The notes: generated from the letters alone by a model not told the origin. A DNA stretch of 64,000 nucleotides from Serratia marcescens (GCF_006715005.1 NZ_VFMJ01000001.1:1798001-1862000), one strand, 5' to 3'. Numbered from the stretch's first letter, positions 8,285 to 16,233 are shown. Numbers and translations: made by a program.

Positions 8285-8377
8285 ATGGGAAACATGACTA
8301 TTTTTATGGGATTCCTGGCAATGATCAGCTCACTGGGTCTGTTGGCGGCCTATATGAGCACCAAATGGGATGATTGA
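8285..8377 (+). CDS. mgtS: MgtS-like 30-residue membrane microprotein
   Basis: A 30-codon ORF with GAGGA eight bases before its ATG. It encodes MGNMTIFMG...LLAAYMSTKWDD, one transmembrane helix with a short polar end. E. coli MgtS (31 residues), as I recall it, begins MLGNMNVFMA and ends FLAAYFSHKWDD. The shared pattern GNM-x-x-FM, LAAY-x-S-x-KWDD and the same length make homology very likely. In E. coli MgtS is induced at low Mg2+, protects the MgtA importer from degradation and acts on PitA. Here the gene sits 132 bases after mgtE under the same riboswitch leader, so its partner may be MgtE or a distant MgtA. The partner is inference. Confidence 0.85.
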   Translation: MGNMTIFMGFLAMISSLGLLAAYMSTKWDD

Positions 8378-8403
8378 TGAACGCTAAAGATCCGCCTAGA
8401 TGC

Positions 8404-8439
8404 ATCCTCCCCGTAACCGCTATTTATTATGGGGAGGAT
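8404..8439 (+). terminator. Stem-loop after the mgtS-like gene
   Basis: A perfect 9-bp stem (ATCCTCCCC / GGGGAGGAT) with an 18-nt AT-rich loop starts 27 bases after the mgtS-like stop. Only TT follows, so it may be a weak terminator, an attenuator or an mRNA-stabilising hairpin before the next small gene. Confidence 0.5.
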
Positions 8440-8484
8440 TTAGCGGCGCGCTGAACGCGCAGCCTGATACGGGAGTTGATAATA

Positions 8485-8664
8485 ATGACGATTCTTATTC
8501 TGGGATTGCTCTACGCCATTTTAATGATCTCGGTAGGCGTTAATGAGATTTATTTTTATTCCACCGGGAAATCCAATTTTCTTACTAGCCTCATGCTGAC
8601 ATTTTCTGGCAGTATGCTGCTGATCGCCTTTGTCTGGCAATTATCCTCTAAAGTAAAAAAATAA
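8485..8664 (+). CDS. 59-residue two-helix membrane protein, unknown
   Basis: The ORF starts at ATG 8485 (GGGAG ten bases upstream) and encodes 59 residues. A first hydrophobic helix covers about residues 2-20, a polar loop has NEIYFYSTGKSN, and a second helix covers about 33-52, followed by a basic SKVKK tail, which predicts both ends of helix 2 oriented with a cytosolic C-terminus. I do not recognise a family. It lies between the MgtS-like gene and a cation diffusion facilitator, all on one strand with short gaps, so a role in metal-ion homeostasis is a reasonable guess but no more. The base composition is richer in A+T than its neighbours, as is common for short membrane proteins. Confidence 0.6.
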   Translation: MTILILGLLYAILMISVGVNEIYFYSTGKSNFLTSLMLTFSGSMLLIAFVWQLSSKVKK

Positions 8665-8690
8665 ATCACCGTCCGAATGTGAGCAGCATC

Positions 8691-10067
8691 ATGCAAAATG
8701 AAAAACAGGCCGTAGCCAGAAACTCGATGATCGCCAGCGGGTTACTGGCTACGGGCAAGTTCGTCGCCGGCATTTTCACCGGCAGTATTGGCCTGATATC
8801 CGAAGGGATCCACTCTTTTACCGACTTTATCGCCACCAGTATCACCTGGCTGGCGGTGCGCATCAGCGATAAGCCCGCCGATGACGATCACCATTTCGGC
8901 CACGGCAAGGTGGAAAACCTGGCGGCGCTGTTCGAGGTGCTGCTGTTGCTGGGTGCCGCCGGCTGGATCGTTTATGAGGCGGGCAGCAGCCTGCTCGGGC
9001 AGCCGCATGAGATCGTCGCCGCACCGGTGGTGATTGCGGTGTTGCTGATTTCCATCTGCGTCGATTTCTTCCGCGTGCGGGCGCTCAACCGCGTCGCCAA
9101 AGCGACCGACAGCGCGGCGCTGGAAGCGGATGCGCTGCATTTCTTCTCCGATATGCTTTCGTCCGGCGTGGTGCTGCTGGGCATGGTGTTTGTGCTGCTG
9201 GGCTTTGGCCGCGCGGACGCCATCGCCGCGCTGATCGTCGCCGGCTTTATCTTTGTCGCTGCGATCAAACTGGGTAAACGCTCCTTCGACTCGCTGATGG
9301 ATGCCGCGCCCGCCGGGGCGACCGAGGCGATCCGTGCCACGCTGGCGCGTTTTCCGGCGGTGCTGGCCTGCGACAGCGTGCGCATTCGCAACGCCGGCGC
9401 GGTGCTGTTCGTCGAAATCACGGTGGCGGTGTGCCGCACCTTGCCGCTGGAACGCATCGACGCGCTGAAGCGAGAAATTGTTGAGCGACTGCGGGAGCAA
9501 TACGCCAGGGCGGAATTCACCGTCATCGCGGTGCCACAGACCCGCAGCGATGAGGACATGGCGACCCGCATTCGGGCGATTGCCGCCAACCACGGCGCGC
9601 AGGTGCAGAATGTGACCTTGCAGCAGCTGCCGACGCGTATGGCGATCGGCATGGATTTGGCGGTGCCGGCCAACGCCAGCGTGGCGCAGGCGCATGACAT
9701 CGCCACGGAGATAGAGGGGATCCTGCGTCAGGCGATCGGTGAAGACACCGAGATAGAGACGCACCTGGAGCCGCAGACGCCGCATTGGCTGACCAGCGAA
9801 GATGTCGATGCGACGGAGCTGGCGAATATTCGGCGGATCTTGCAGTCGGCGCTGGAGCAGGGAGAGAGCGTGCAAGACGTACATAACGTCCGCGCGCGCA
9901 AGACCGACGGGGGCATCATCGTCAATTTCCACTGCCGGGTGTCGCCGGCGGTCACCATCGCCGCGGCGCACGATGCGGTCGATCGGGTCGAGCGCCGGCT
10001 GCGCTCGCTTTATCCGGCCATCACGCGCGCGATAGGGCACGTCGAGCCGATCAAGCCCGGCATTTGA
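8691..10067 (+). CDS. Cation diffusion facilitator with extended C-terminal region
   Basis: A 458-residue proton-coupled divalent metal exporter of the CDF family. Six transmembrane helices span about residues 10-205. Metal-site residues are HSFTD in TM2 and HFFSD in TM5, an His-Asp/His-Asp set typical of Zn2+ carriers. A histidine cluster DDDHHFGHGK sits in the TM2-TM3 loop. Usual CDF proteins have about 300 residues with one cytosolic dimerisation domain. This one has roughly 250 extra-membrane residues that look like two or three successive domains of that fold (starting near LARFPAVLACDSVRIR, HGAQVQNVTLQQL and VQDVHNVRARKTDGG). The start is ATG 8691; GTG 8679 is an alternative. Its 3' end overlaps the convergent inositol-phosphatase-like gene by 58 bases. 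Confidence 0.88.
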   Translation: MQNEKQAVARNSMIASGLLATGKFVAGIFTGSIGLISEGIHSFTDFIATSITWLAVRISDKPADDDHHFGHGKVENLAALFEVLLLLGAAGWIVYEAGSSLLGQPHEIVAAPVVIAVLLISICVDFFRVRALNRVAKATDSAALEADALHFFSDMLSSGVVLLGMVFVLLGFGRADAIAALIVAGFIFVAAIKLGKRSFDSLMDAAPAGATEAIRATLARFPAVLACDSVRIRNAGAVLFVEITVAVCRTLPLERIDALKREIVERLREQYARAEFTVIAVPQTRSDEDMATRIRAIAANHGAQVQNVTLQQLPTRMAIGMDLAVPANASVAQAHDIATEIEGILRQAIGEDTEIETHLEPQTPHWLTSEDVDATELANIRRILQSALEQGESVQDVHNVRARKTDGGIIVNFHCRVSPAVTIAAAHDAVDRVERRLRSLYPAITRAIGHVEPIKPGI

Positions 10068-10855
10068 ATCAGCTCGGCCAACTGCGGATAGAGCGCCGCG
10101 TTGGCCAGCAGCAGCGGGTTGCCGCGCCGCAGCCCGTCATGGTGCATAAAGTCATTCGCCATGCCGCCGGCTTCGCGCGTCAGCACCCAGCCAGGCAGGC
10201 TGTCCCAGGCATTCATGTGCGGTTCGTAATAGCCCAGCAGCCGACCGGCGGCCACCTGGGCGGTCATCAACGCGCCGGAGCCGCTGCGCACAAACATTCC
10301 TCCCGCCTGCAGCAGGCGACAGAGAAAGCCGCTGAAGTCCGCCGCCGTTGCGCGCGGTGAAATCCCGACGCCCATCACGCCATCCGCGACGCTGCGCCCG
10401 GCATGCACGCCGATCGGTTCCCCGTTGAGGAAGGCGCCGTGGCCGCGGCAGGCGCGGAACATCTCGCGGTGGTTGGGATCGTAAACCACGCCGATCGTCG
10501 GCTCGCCGTCAATTACCACGCCTATCGCGATACACCAGGTATGCAATCCGTTCAGGAAGCAGGCGGTGCCATCGATAGGATCGACGACCCAAACGCAGGC
10601 GGCGTGCTCGCCGCTGCTGCCGCTCTCTTCGCCGAGAAAGCCATCCTGGGGAAACCGGCGATTGATCATGCGGCGGATCAGCGCTTCGACGCGGCGGTCG
10701 GCTTCGCTGACCACGTCCTGCAGCCCCTGTTTAAAGTCGACCGCCAGGGTTTGCCGCCGTTGATAAAAGCTGAAAGCGAGATCGGCGGCGGCGCGGGCAA
10801 TCTCACGCGCGAAGCGGTAGCGCGCCTCGATGTCCCGTGGGGAAAGTGAAGTCAT
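10010..10855 (-). CDS. Inositol monophosphatase-family phosphatase
   Basis: A 281-residue metal-dependent sugar-phosphate or nucleotide phosphatase. It carries the three family motifs in order: GEES (metal-binding Glu), WVVDPIDGT (the D-P-I-D-G-T signature) and the C-terminal WDSLPGWVLTREAGG. Length is typical for the IMPase/CysQ superfamily. The motifs cannot tell inositol monophosphatase, histidinol phosphatase or CysQ activity apart; it is separate from SuhB-type neighbours. The stop lies inside the 3' end of the convergent CDF gene, so the last 19 codons of both genes share DNA on opposite strands. Confidence 0.88.
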   Translation of the reverse strand: MTSLSPRDIEARYRFAREIARAAADLAFSFYQRRQTLAVDFKQGLQDVVSEADRRVEALIRRMINRRFPQDGFLGEESGSSGEHAACVWVVDPIDGTACFLNGLHTWCIAIGVVIDGEPTIGVVYDPNHREMFRACRGHGAFLNGEPIGVHAGRSVADGVMGVGISPRATAADFSGFLCRLLQAGGMFVRSGSGALMTAQVAAGRLLGYYEPHMNAWDSLPGWVLTREAGGMANDFMHHDGLRRGNPLLLANAALYPQLAELIQMPGLIGSTCPIARVMAG

Positions 10856-10921
10856 GGCAGGCTCGATAGCAAAAAACGAATCAGCTTACCCTGCCATAAA
10901 AGGATGAAGGTAATGTGTCGC

Positions 10922-11362
10922 TCAGGGCGGCGGGGATGAAAAGCGCAGCTGCATCATGGCATCGGGGGCCGAAAATGGTTGAGTCATGGCCCCGGCCGGT
11001 ACTACCGAGCGCCAAAACGCCAGCCCGCGCGGATTATCCTGGCTGACCGACAGCGACCAACCGCCGGGATGCCGCGCGAACAAGGCGCGGGCAGCCCGTT
11101 GCCCCATCCCGTTGCGTCGCCATTCGGGCTTGATGTAGAACTCCGCCATTTCGACGGTGGCGCTATCGAGACGCCTGACCAACGCGAACCCGGCGGTTTG
11201 CCGATCGCTCAACATCAAATAGGGGTAGCGGCCGGCCTCGCGCCAGTAGAGCGGCAAATAGGGGTAATCCCCATCGACGCCCAGCTCGCGCAGGCAATCA
11301 GACAGCATGGCCGCCAGCAGCGGCCGCTGCGCGAGTGAGGCCTGCTCAAGGGAAAATGCCAT
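10922..11362 (-). CDS. GNAT-family N-acetyltransferase
   Basis: A 146-residue acetyl-CoA-dependent transferase. Motif A is visible as EFYIKPEWRRNGMGQRAARALF (R-x-x-G-x-G for the pyrophosphate), and the C-terminal motif is DNPRGLAFWRSV. The ATG at 11362 follows GGAGTGCGAC. A longer open frame continues upstream but runs antisense-free through the ABC-F terminator and is not coding. The gene follows the ABC-F gene on the same strand, separated from it by a rho-independent terminator, so it probably has its own promoter or depends on read-through. The substrate is unknown. Confidence 0.82.
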   Translation of the reverse strand: MAFSLEQASLAQRPLLAAMLSDCLRELGVDGDYPYLPLYWREAGRYPYLMLSDRQTAGFALVRRLDSATVEMAEFYIKPEWRRNGMGQRAARALFARHPGGWSLSVSQDNPRGLAFWRSVVPAGAMTQPFSAPDAMMQLRFSSPPP

Positions 11363-11375
11363 GTCGCACTCCGTC

Positions 11376-11404
11376 AAAAAACAGGCCGCCGGAGGGCGGC
11401 CTGT
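11376..11404 (-). terminator. Rho-independent terminator of the ABC-F gene
   Basis: A perfect 10-bp stem (ACAGGCCGCC / GGCGGCCTGT) with a 4-nt loop is followed on the minus strand by five T residues. It starts 6 bases after the ABC-F stop codon and lies before the GNAT start. Confidence 0.9.
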
Positions 11405-11409
11405 CAAGG

Positions 11410-13140
11410 TTAGCCCAGATTCAACCGGGCGGTGATGTCGGCAATCTCGCGGCGCCAGCGCGCCTGAAGCTCCGGTTTCTGGTGCTTCGGCTTGCGCGCC
11501 AGGTCGTCCTCCAGTTTGCTTTCGAGGGCAAACAGGGCGGTCAGCAGCGCTTCTTCGCCTTCCAAGCGCTCGTCCGGCGTCGGGGCGTCTGCATCGGCCT
11601 TGCCCGCCGTCGGTAGCGCCGGTGCTTCGCCCGCCAGGCGTTGATACACCGGCGCCAGATCGTGCCACTCCTCCAGTTTTTGCTGGTCGATCAGCCAAAA
11701 GCGGTTGCAGCTCTGTTCGATCAGCATCCGGTCATGGGTGACCAACATGATGGCGCCGGCGAACTGGCGCAGCGTTTCCGCCAGCTCTTCTTTGCCTGCC
11801 ATGTCCAGGTGGTTGGTGGGCTCGTCCAGCAACAGCAGCGAATGGTTGGCCAGCGTCAGGCCGACGAACAGCAGCCGCGAACGCTCGCCACCGCTCAGCG
11901 AACGGATCTGCTGATGGTGGCGCAGGTAAGGAAAACCGGCGCCGATCAGCGCCATTTTCCGCTGTTCCTCGGTCAGCGGCGCAAACTGTGCCAGCGCTTC
12001 GCTCAACGTGTCCTCATCGCGTAGCTGTTGCAGGCTCTGATCGTAATAGCCGATGCGCACGCGCGGATGGAACAGCGCCGGGCGCTGCGTTTGTTGCTGA
12101 TACTCGCGCCACAGCAAGCGCAGCAGTGACGATTTGCCGCAGCCATTGCGCCCGACGATGGCGATGCGATCGCCGCTTTTCACGCGCAGATGTTCCAGGC
12201 TGAACAGCACCGGCGCATCCGGCGCCGGGCGCACGGCCCAGTGCGGCAGCGCCAGCAGGCGATCGGCGTCCAGCGCCTCTCCCTGTAAGCGCAGCCGCCA
12301 CGGGCTGCCGGCGGTCAGGGTGGTCTGTTCTTCCTTCAACCGATCGACGCGCTTCTCCATTTGCTTGGCTTTGCGCGCCAGGTCTTCGTTGTCATAGACC
12401 TTGCCCCAGGTCGCCAGGCGTTTGGCGCTTTTTTCCACCCGGTCGATCTCCTTTTGCTCGGCCTGGTGCCGATGCTCGTCCGCAGCATCCTGTTCCGCCA
12501 GTGCGGCGCGCGCAGCGGAGCAGGGCAAACGGAAGAACTGCAGCGTTTTGTCGCGCAGGATCCAGGTGCAGTTGGTCACCTGATCGAGCAGATAGCGATC
12601 GTGCGATACCAGCACGAAGCTGCCGCTCCAGCTGCGTAAGAACTGTTCCAGCCACAGCAGCGTGGGCAGGTCCAGGTGGTTGCTGGGCTCGTCGAGCAGC
12701 AGCAGATCGGGCTGGCGGATCAGCGCGCGCGCCAGCAGCAGGCGGGTATGTTGGCCGCCGCTGAGGGTGCCGGCGGTCAACGCCCAGCTCGCCGGCTCAA
12801 ACCCCAACTCGGCAAGCAGCGCTTCACAGCGCCAGCGTTCGCTGAGGTGTTGGCTCGCGGGCAACTGCGCCAGTACCGCATCCAGCAGGGTGCTGGCGTG
12901 CAGCTCAGGCGGCAGGTGTTGTTCGATGCGCGCCATCAGACATTGATGTGACAATGTCACCGTTCCGCTGTGGATGGGCAGGGAGCCGCTGAGAATTTGC
13001 AGCAGGGTACTTTTGCCGCAGCCGTTGTCGCCGATCAAACCGATGCGATCGCCTTTTTTCAGGCTGAAGGAAATCTCGCTCAGCAGGACGCCGAACGCGT
13101 TGTCGTAACCGACAGATTGTGCAGACAGTAATGTGCTCAT
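11410..13140 (-). CDS. ABC-F family ATPase (ribosome-acting type)
   Basis: A 576-residue protein with two ABC cassettes and no transmembrane domain. Cassette 1 has Walker A GDNGCGKST (37-45), signature LSGGQ and Walker B LLLLDEPSNHLD. Cassette 2 has GRNGCGKSS, LSGGE and LLLLDEPTNHLD. A charged inter-domain linker (about 195-270, including KQMEKRVDRLKEE) is the region that contacts the ribosomal P site in ABC-F proteins. A further charged tail follows cassette 2. Family members relieve stalled or antibiotic-blocked ribosomes. A long leader with a 27-codon ORF inside a hairpin lies upstream, which suggests induction by translational attenuation. It differs in linker and tail from what I recall of EttA, Uup, YbiT and YheS, so no symbol is given. 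Confidence 0.9.
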   Translation of the reverse strand: MSTLLSAQSVGYDNAFGVLLSEISFSLKKGDRIGLIGDNGCGKSTLLQILSGSLPIHSGTVTLSHQCLMARIEQHLPPELHASTLLDAVLAQLPASQHLSERWRCEALLAELGFEPASWALTAGTLSGGQHTRLLLARALIRQPDLLLLDEPSNHLDLPTLLWLEQFLRSWSGSFVLVSHDRYLLDQVTNCTWILRDKTLQFFRLPCSAARAALAEQDAADEHRHQAEQKEIDRVEKSAKRLATWGKVYDNEDLARKAKQMEKRVDRLKEEQTTLTAGSPWRLRLQGEALDADRLLALPHWAVRPAPDAPVLFSLEHLRVKSGDRIAIVGRNGCGKSSLLRLLWREYQQQTQRPALFHPRVRIGYYDQSLQQLRDEDTLSEALAQFAPLTEEQRKMALIGAGFPYLRHHQQIRSLSGGERSRLLFVGLTLANHSLLLLDEPTNHLDMAGKEELAETLRQFAGAIMLVTHDRMLIEQSCNRFWLIDQQKLEEWHDLAPVYQRLAGEAPALPTAGKADADAPTPDERLEGEEALLTALFALESKLEDDLARKPKHQKPELQARWRREIADITARLNLG

Positions 13141-13240
13141 TGCTTACTCAAGAGTTACAGGCATGACAATGCCTATCGTCAAACATCGCTGACGACAACC
13201 CGGTAAGCCGGAGGGAAGATCCTGAATTTTAGTAAGCTTC

Positions 13241-13284
13241 GCTCAAGCTGGGTTATCGCAGCACGATACCGGTAATGCTTGAGC
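13241..13284 (-). promoter_or_regulatory. Leader hairpin overlapping the ABC-F leader ORF
   Basis: GCTCAAGC and GCTTGAGC (13241-13248 and 13277-13284) form a perfect outer stem, and GGTATCG pairs with CGATAACC inside with one bulge. On the mRNA the 3' half of the leader ORF, including its stop codon, lies inside this stem, so a ribosome on the leader would melt it. This is the layout of ribosome-stalling attenuators. Confidence 0.65.
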
Positions 13285-13336
13285 GGCGACGATTACCAAA
13301 GAAGTGTGAGTGAACAACACATTCACACGTCAGCAT
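13253..13336 (-). CDS. 27-residue leader peptide upstream of the ABC-F gene
   Basis: A short ORF starts at ATG 13336 behind an excellent ribosome site (AGGAG seven bases upstream) and ends at TAA 13253-13255, about 110 bases before the ABC-F start. The peptide begins MLTCECVVHSHFFGN and continues RRRSSITGIVLR. It has two Cys, two His and a run of three Arg. No homologue is recognised. The strong Shine-Dalgarno, the position and the overlap with a stable hairpin indicate a translated regulatory leader rather than a chance ORF. Confidence 0.65.
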   Translation of the reverse strand: MLTCECVVHSHFFGNRRRSSITGIVLR

Positions 13337-13569
13337 AGTAAGTCTCCTTTTATTGGTTGCAGGTTAATCGGTGGCAGGAGTATAGAGCGCTTTGTGCCGC
13401 GCCGCCAGTGTAAAAGCGCCTGAATAATCAGTAGGCTAAGGAGGGTACGGACGCGTGGCACACAATGGGAATAATTACTGTATTTCGGCCGACATTAAGC
13501 AGCTATTATAATTAGCGTTTATGGTTAAGCGACGGTTCATCCGCCGCCTGTTCGTCTGTCTATCAGATA

Positions 13570-16020
13570 ATGATGCTGAGCACTGAATTTATGTTAAAGC
13601 CCCGTCCGTTCCTGCTGTTGTTGTTATTGCTGTTGGGTTTGCAGCTGACGCCACTCGGCGCCGTCGCCGCCACCCAGGATGATCCCGCCGCCGAAAGCGC
13701 GCCCGATCCCGCCACGCAGCTGAAAGCCGCGCAAAAGCAGTTGGACAGCATGAAGCAGCTGGTTTCCAAAGCCACCACCGACACCCAGCTCAGCAAGCTG
13801 CGGCTGGCGACCGACGACTTGGTCGCCAGCATGGATAAATTGTCCGCCGATCTGCAGCCGCTGCAGGAAAAACTGCAGGCGCAGTTGGACGTGCTGGGGC
13901 CGGCCCCGGCGGCCGGCGCGCTGCCGGAAACCCCGGCCGTCGCCCAGCAGCGCAATGCGCTGAACAACAGTAAAAAACAGTTGGACGATGCGGTAAAACG
14001 CGCGCAGGCCATCAAGACCAGCACCTTCGATCTGGGGCAACAGATCAGCGATCTGCGCCGGGTGGCGTTTAAAACCCAGCTGGCGCTGAATACCGGCAGC
14101 ATTCTCGGCGTCAAATTCTGGACGCCGGTGGTGCAGCCGTCAGCGGATGACGTCCAGCGGCTGGATCAGTTTAATGCCGAGATGAAAGCAGCCTGGGACG
14201 CCAGTTGGCAGGACGAATGGCGTTACGGTACGCTGGCATTGCTGGCGCTGGCGGTGCTCGTCTGGTCCTGGGGGCGCTATTTGTCCGAGCGTTTCCTCGC
14301 CTGGGTCAGCATTCGCTTCCTGCCGGACGGGCGCCTGCGCCGCAGCTTTATGGCGATCATCACCGTGGCGGTGACGGTATTCACTACCTCTATCGCGCTG
14401 AATCTGCTGTATTACGTCTTTATTCGCGTGCAGCCGCTGCCGGTGATGCTGGAAGACTTCGCCGAAGGCTTTAACCGTCTGGGGATTTTCTGCGCGCTGA
14501 TCGCCGGGCTGGGGCGTGCGGCGCTGTCGCTGAATCGTCCGTCGTGGCGTTTGGCGTCGCTGGACAATGAAGTGGCCGCCGGGCTGCGTTACTTCTCGCC
14601 GCTGCTGGCCGGTCTGGCGCTGGCGTTCGGCACCGTGGAACTGATCAACAACGTCGTCAGCGCTTCATTGGCCACCACCATCTTCGGCAACGGCCTGGTG
14701 GCGGGGTTGATCGGCATGGTGCTGCTGGCGGCGCCGCTGCGCGGCCAGCGCATTCGCCGCCGCCTGGAGCAGCAGGGCACGCACCTGGAAAAACGCACGC
14801 TGGTCGGCGGGCTGGTGCACATCGTCACCCTGATCTGTTCAGTGGTGATCCTGCTTTCCTTGCTTGTTGGTTACATCGCCTTCGCCCGCTTCCTGACTTA
14901 CCAGCTGATTTGGGTGGTGCTGGTGCTGATGGCGTTCTACTTTATGGTGCTGTTTGCCACCGATTTGTGCGCCGCGCTGTTTTCGCCGCAGACCGTCAGC
15001 GGCAAGATGCTGAAGAAAACGCTCAGCTTCAAGGATCGCCACCTGGAACAGGTGGCGATCATCACCACCGCGCTGGCCAAATGTTCACTGTTGCTGTTGA
15101 TGATCGTTGCATTGTTCAACGGCTCGTTCGGCAGCACCACGCCGGGGTCGCTGATGGAGAAAATCGTCTCCATCCTGACCGGCGAAGGGTTGCAGCGTTT
15201 CAACATCGTGCCCGGCAACCTGCTTAACGCCGTGATTTGCCTGGCGATCGGCATTTACATCCTGCGCGCGGTGCGGCGCTGGCTGGGCTCTGAGCTGCTG
15301 CCGAAAACCATTTCGGACATCGGCATTCGTGCTTCGCTGGTGACGTTGTTCAGCAATATTGGCTATGTACTGGTGATTCTGATCACCCTGGCGGCGCTCG
15401 GCATCCAGTGGAGCAACCTGGCGTGGATCGTCAGCGCCTTGTCGGTCGGTATCGGTTTCGGTTTGCAGGAGATCGTGAAGAACTTTATTTCCGGCCTGAT
15501 CCTGCTGACCGAGCGCCCGGTGAAGGTAGGGGATATGATCGGCATCGGCGGTGTGGAAGGCGATGTGCGGCGCATCAACGTGCGCGCCACCGAAATCCAG
15601 CTCAGCGACCGTTCCACCATGATCGTACCGAACTCGCAGCTGATCTCGCAGAACGTGCGCAACGCCACCATGGGTAACGCGCAAGGGGTGGTGACCATCG
15701 CGCTGACGTTCCCGACCTCCATCGATCCGGAGCAGGTGCGCAATATCTTGCTCAGCGCCTATAACGAGTACGAAACCATTCTGGAAACGCCGGCGCCTTA
15801 CGTGCGCTTCAGCCAGCTGGGGCCGGACGGCATTATCCTGAGCGTGACCGGCTACGTGCCGAGCCCGCGCATGGTCGGCGCCACCAAGAGCGAACTGCTG
15901 TTCAATATCCTCAAACTGTTGCGCGCGCAGGAAGTGAGCCTGTCCAGCCCGCAGGAAGTGGTGTTTATGAAACAGCAGGCGACGCGATATCAGGCCAACG
16001 AAGAGGAACACTCCTCCTAA
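13570..16020 (+). CDS. MscS-family mechanosensitive channel with DUF3772 domain
   Basis: An 816-residue inner-membrane channel that opens under hypo-osmotic stress. It starts with a signal peptide (FLLLLLLLLGLQL), then a periplasmic coiled-coil region (about 40-190, DUF3772-like), roughly ten transmembrane helices from 220 to 640, and an MscS core. The pore helix IVSALSVGIGFGLQEIVKNFISGLILLTERPVKVGDMI (about residues 620-660, quoted only as its key Gly/Ala pattern) and the beta domain with VPNSQLISQNVRNATMG are typical. The total length is intermediate between MscS and MscK/MscM. Start choice is uncertain: ATGs at 13570, 13573 and 13591 are all in frame without a strong ribosome site. Confidence 0.88.
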   Translation: MMLSTEFMLKPRPFLLLLLLLLGLQLTPLGAVAATQDDPAAESAPDPATQLKAAQKQLDSMKQLVSKATTDTQLSKLRLATDDLVASMDKLSADLQPLQEKLQAQLDVLGPAPAAGALPETPAVAQQRNALNNSKKQLDDAVKRAQAIKTSTFDLGQQISDLRRVAFKTQLALNTGSILGVKFWTPVVQPSADDVQRLDQFNAEMKAAWDASWQDEWRYGTLALLALAVLVWSWGRYLSERFLAWVSIRFLPDGRLRRSFMAIITVAVTVFTTSIALNLLYYVFIRVQPLPVMLEDFAEGFNRLGIFCALIAGLGRAALSLNRPSWRLASLDNEVAAGLRYFSPLLAGLALAFGTVELINNVVSASLATTIFGNGLVAGLIGMVLLAAPLRGQRIRRRLEQQGTHLEKRTLVGGLVHIVTLICSVVILLSLLVGYIAFARFLTYQLIWVVLVLMAFYFMVLFATDLCAALFSPQTVSGKMLKKTLSFKDRHLEQVAIITTALAKCSLLLLMIVALFNGSFGSTTPGSLMEKIVSILTGEGLQRFNIVPGNLLNAVICLAIGIYILRAVRRWLGSELLPKTISDIGIRASLVTLFSNIGYVLVILITLAALGIQWSNLAWIVSALSVGIGFGLQEIVKNFISGLILLTERPVKVGDMIGIGGVEGDVRRINVRATEIQLSDRSTMIVPNSQLISQNVRNATMGNAQGVVTIALTFPTSIDPEQVRNILLSAYNEYETILETPAPYVRFSQLGPDGIILSVTGYVPSPRMVGATKSELLFNILKLLRAQEVSLSSPQEVVFMKQQATRYQANEEEHSS

Positions 16021-16034
16021 TCCAGCCCTGAGGC

Positions 16035-16060
16035 GGCGGGCCGTTAAGTGACGGCCCGCC
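16035..16060. terminator. Hairpin between convergent channel and lipoprotein genes
   Basis: A perfect 10-bp stem (GGCGGGCCGT / ACGGCCCGCC) with loop TAAGTG lies between the two stop codons. No T-run follows on either strand, but stem strength and position suit a shared 3' boundary. Confidence 0.55.
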
Positions 16061-16068
16061 GAACGTGG

Positions 16069-16233
16069 CTAGTACATCGACGGCTCCACCGATTGCGAGC
16101 AGTCGCTGTTGGCGCTGGATTTGGTGCAGGTATAAGGCTCATTCGGCGATGCCGACGGCGCATTCGACGGGCCGCCGCCACCGATACATCCGCTCAGCAT
16201 CAGCATCAAAAACACGAGAATAATCTTCTTCAT
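16069..16233 (-). CDS. Small lipoprotein, unknown function
   Basis: A 54-residue protein with a textbook lipoprotein signal: MKKIILVFLMLMLSGC, with lipobox LSGC at 13-16, then GGGG and a short Ser/Asn/Pro-rich tail holding two more Cys (TCTKSSANSDCSQS) that could form a disulfide. Asn or Gly after Cys16 does not signal inner-membrane retention (residue 2 is Ile), so outer-membrane sorting is expected. Ribosome site GGAGGA lies 8 bases before the ATG at 16233; an in-frame ATG at 16248 also has a good site. I do not recognise the family. Confidence 0.75.
   Translation of the reverse strand: MKKIILVFLMLMLSGCIGGGGPSNAPSASPNEPYTCTKSSANSDCSQSVEPSMY

Larger units (their letters stand above)
13141..13569. 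other. Gene-free interval: ABC-F leader and divergent promoter region
   Basis: 429 bases between the divergent ABC-F and mechanosensitive-channel genes. The left 200 bases hold the ABC-F leader ORF and hairpins on the minus strand. Small stems also occur at 13161-13176 (AGGCATTGTCATGCCT) and 13304-13328 (GTGTGA / TCACAC). The right part (13400-13569) is moderately AT-rich and should contain both promoters; I see no gene there. Confidence 0.6.

Noticed and set aside
8742..10040. Minus-strand open frame of 432 codons opposite the CDF exporter
   Set aside because: Antisense shadow without a recognisable motif.
10922..11698. Long version of the GNAT gene (258 codons)
   Set aside because: The extra N-terminus lies over the ABC-F gene and its terminator; the true start at 11362 has a good ribosome site.
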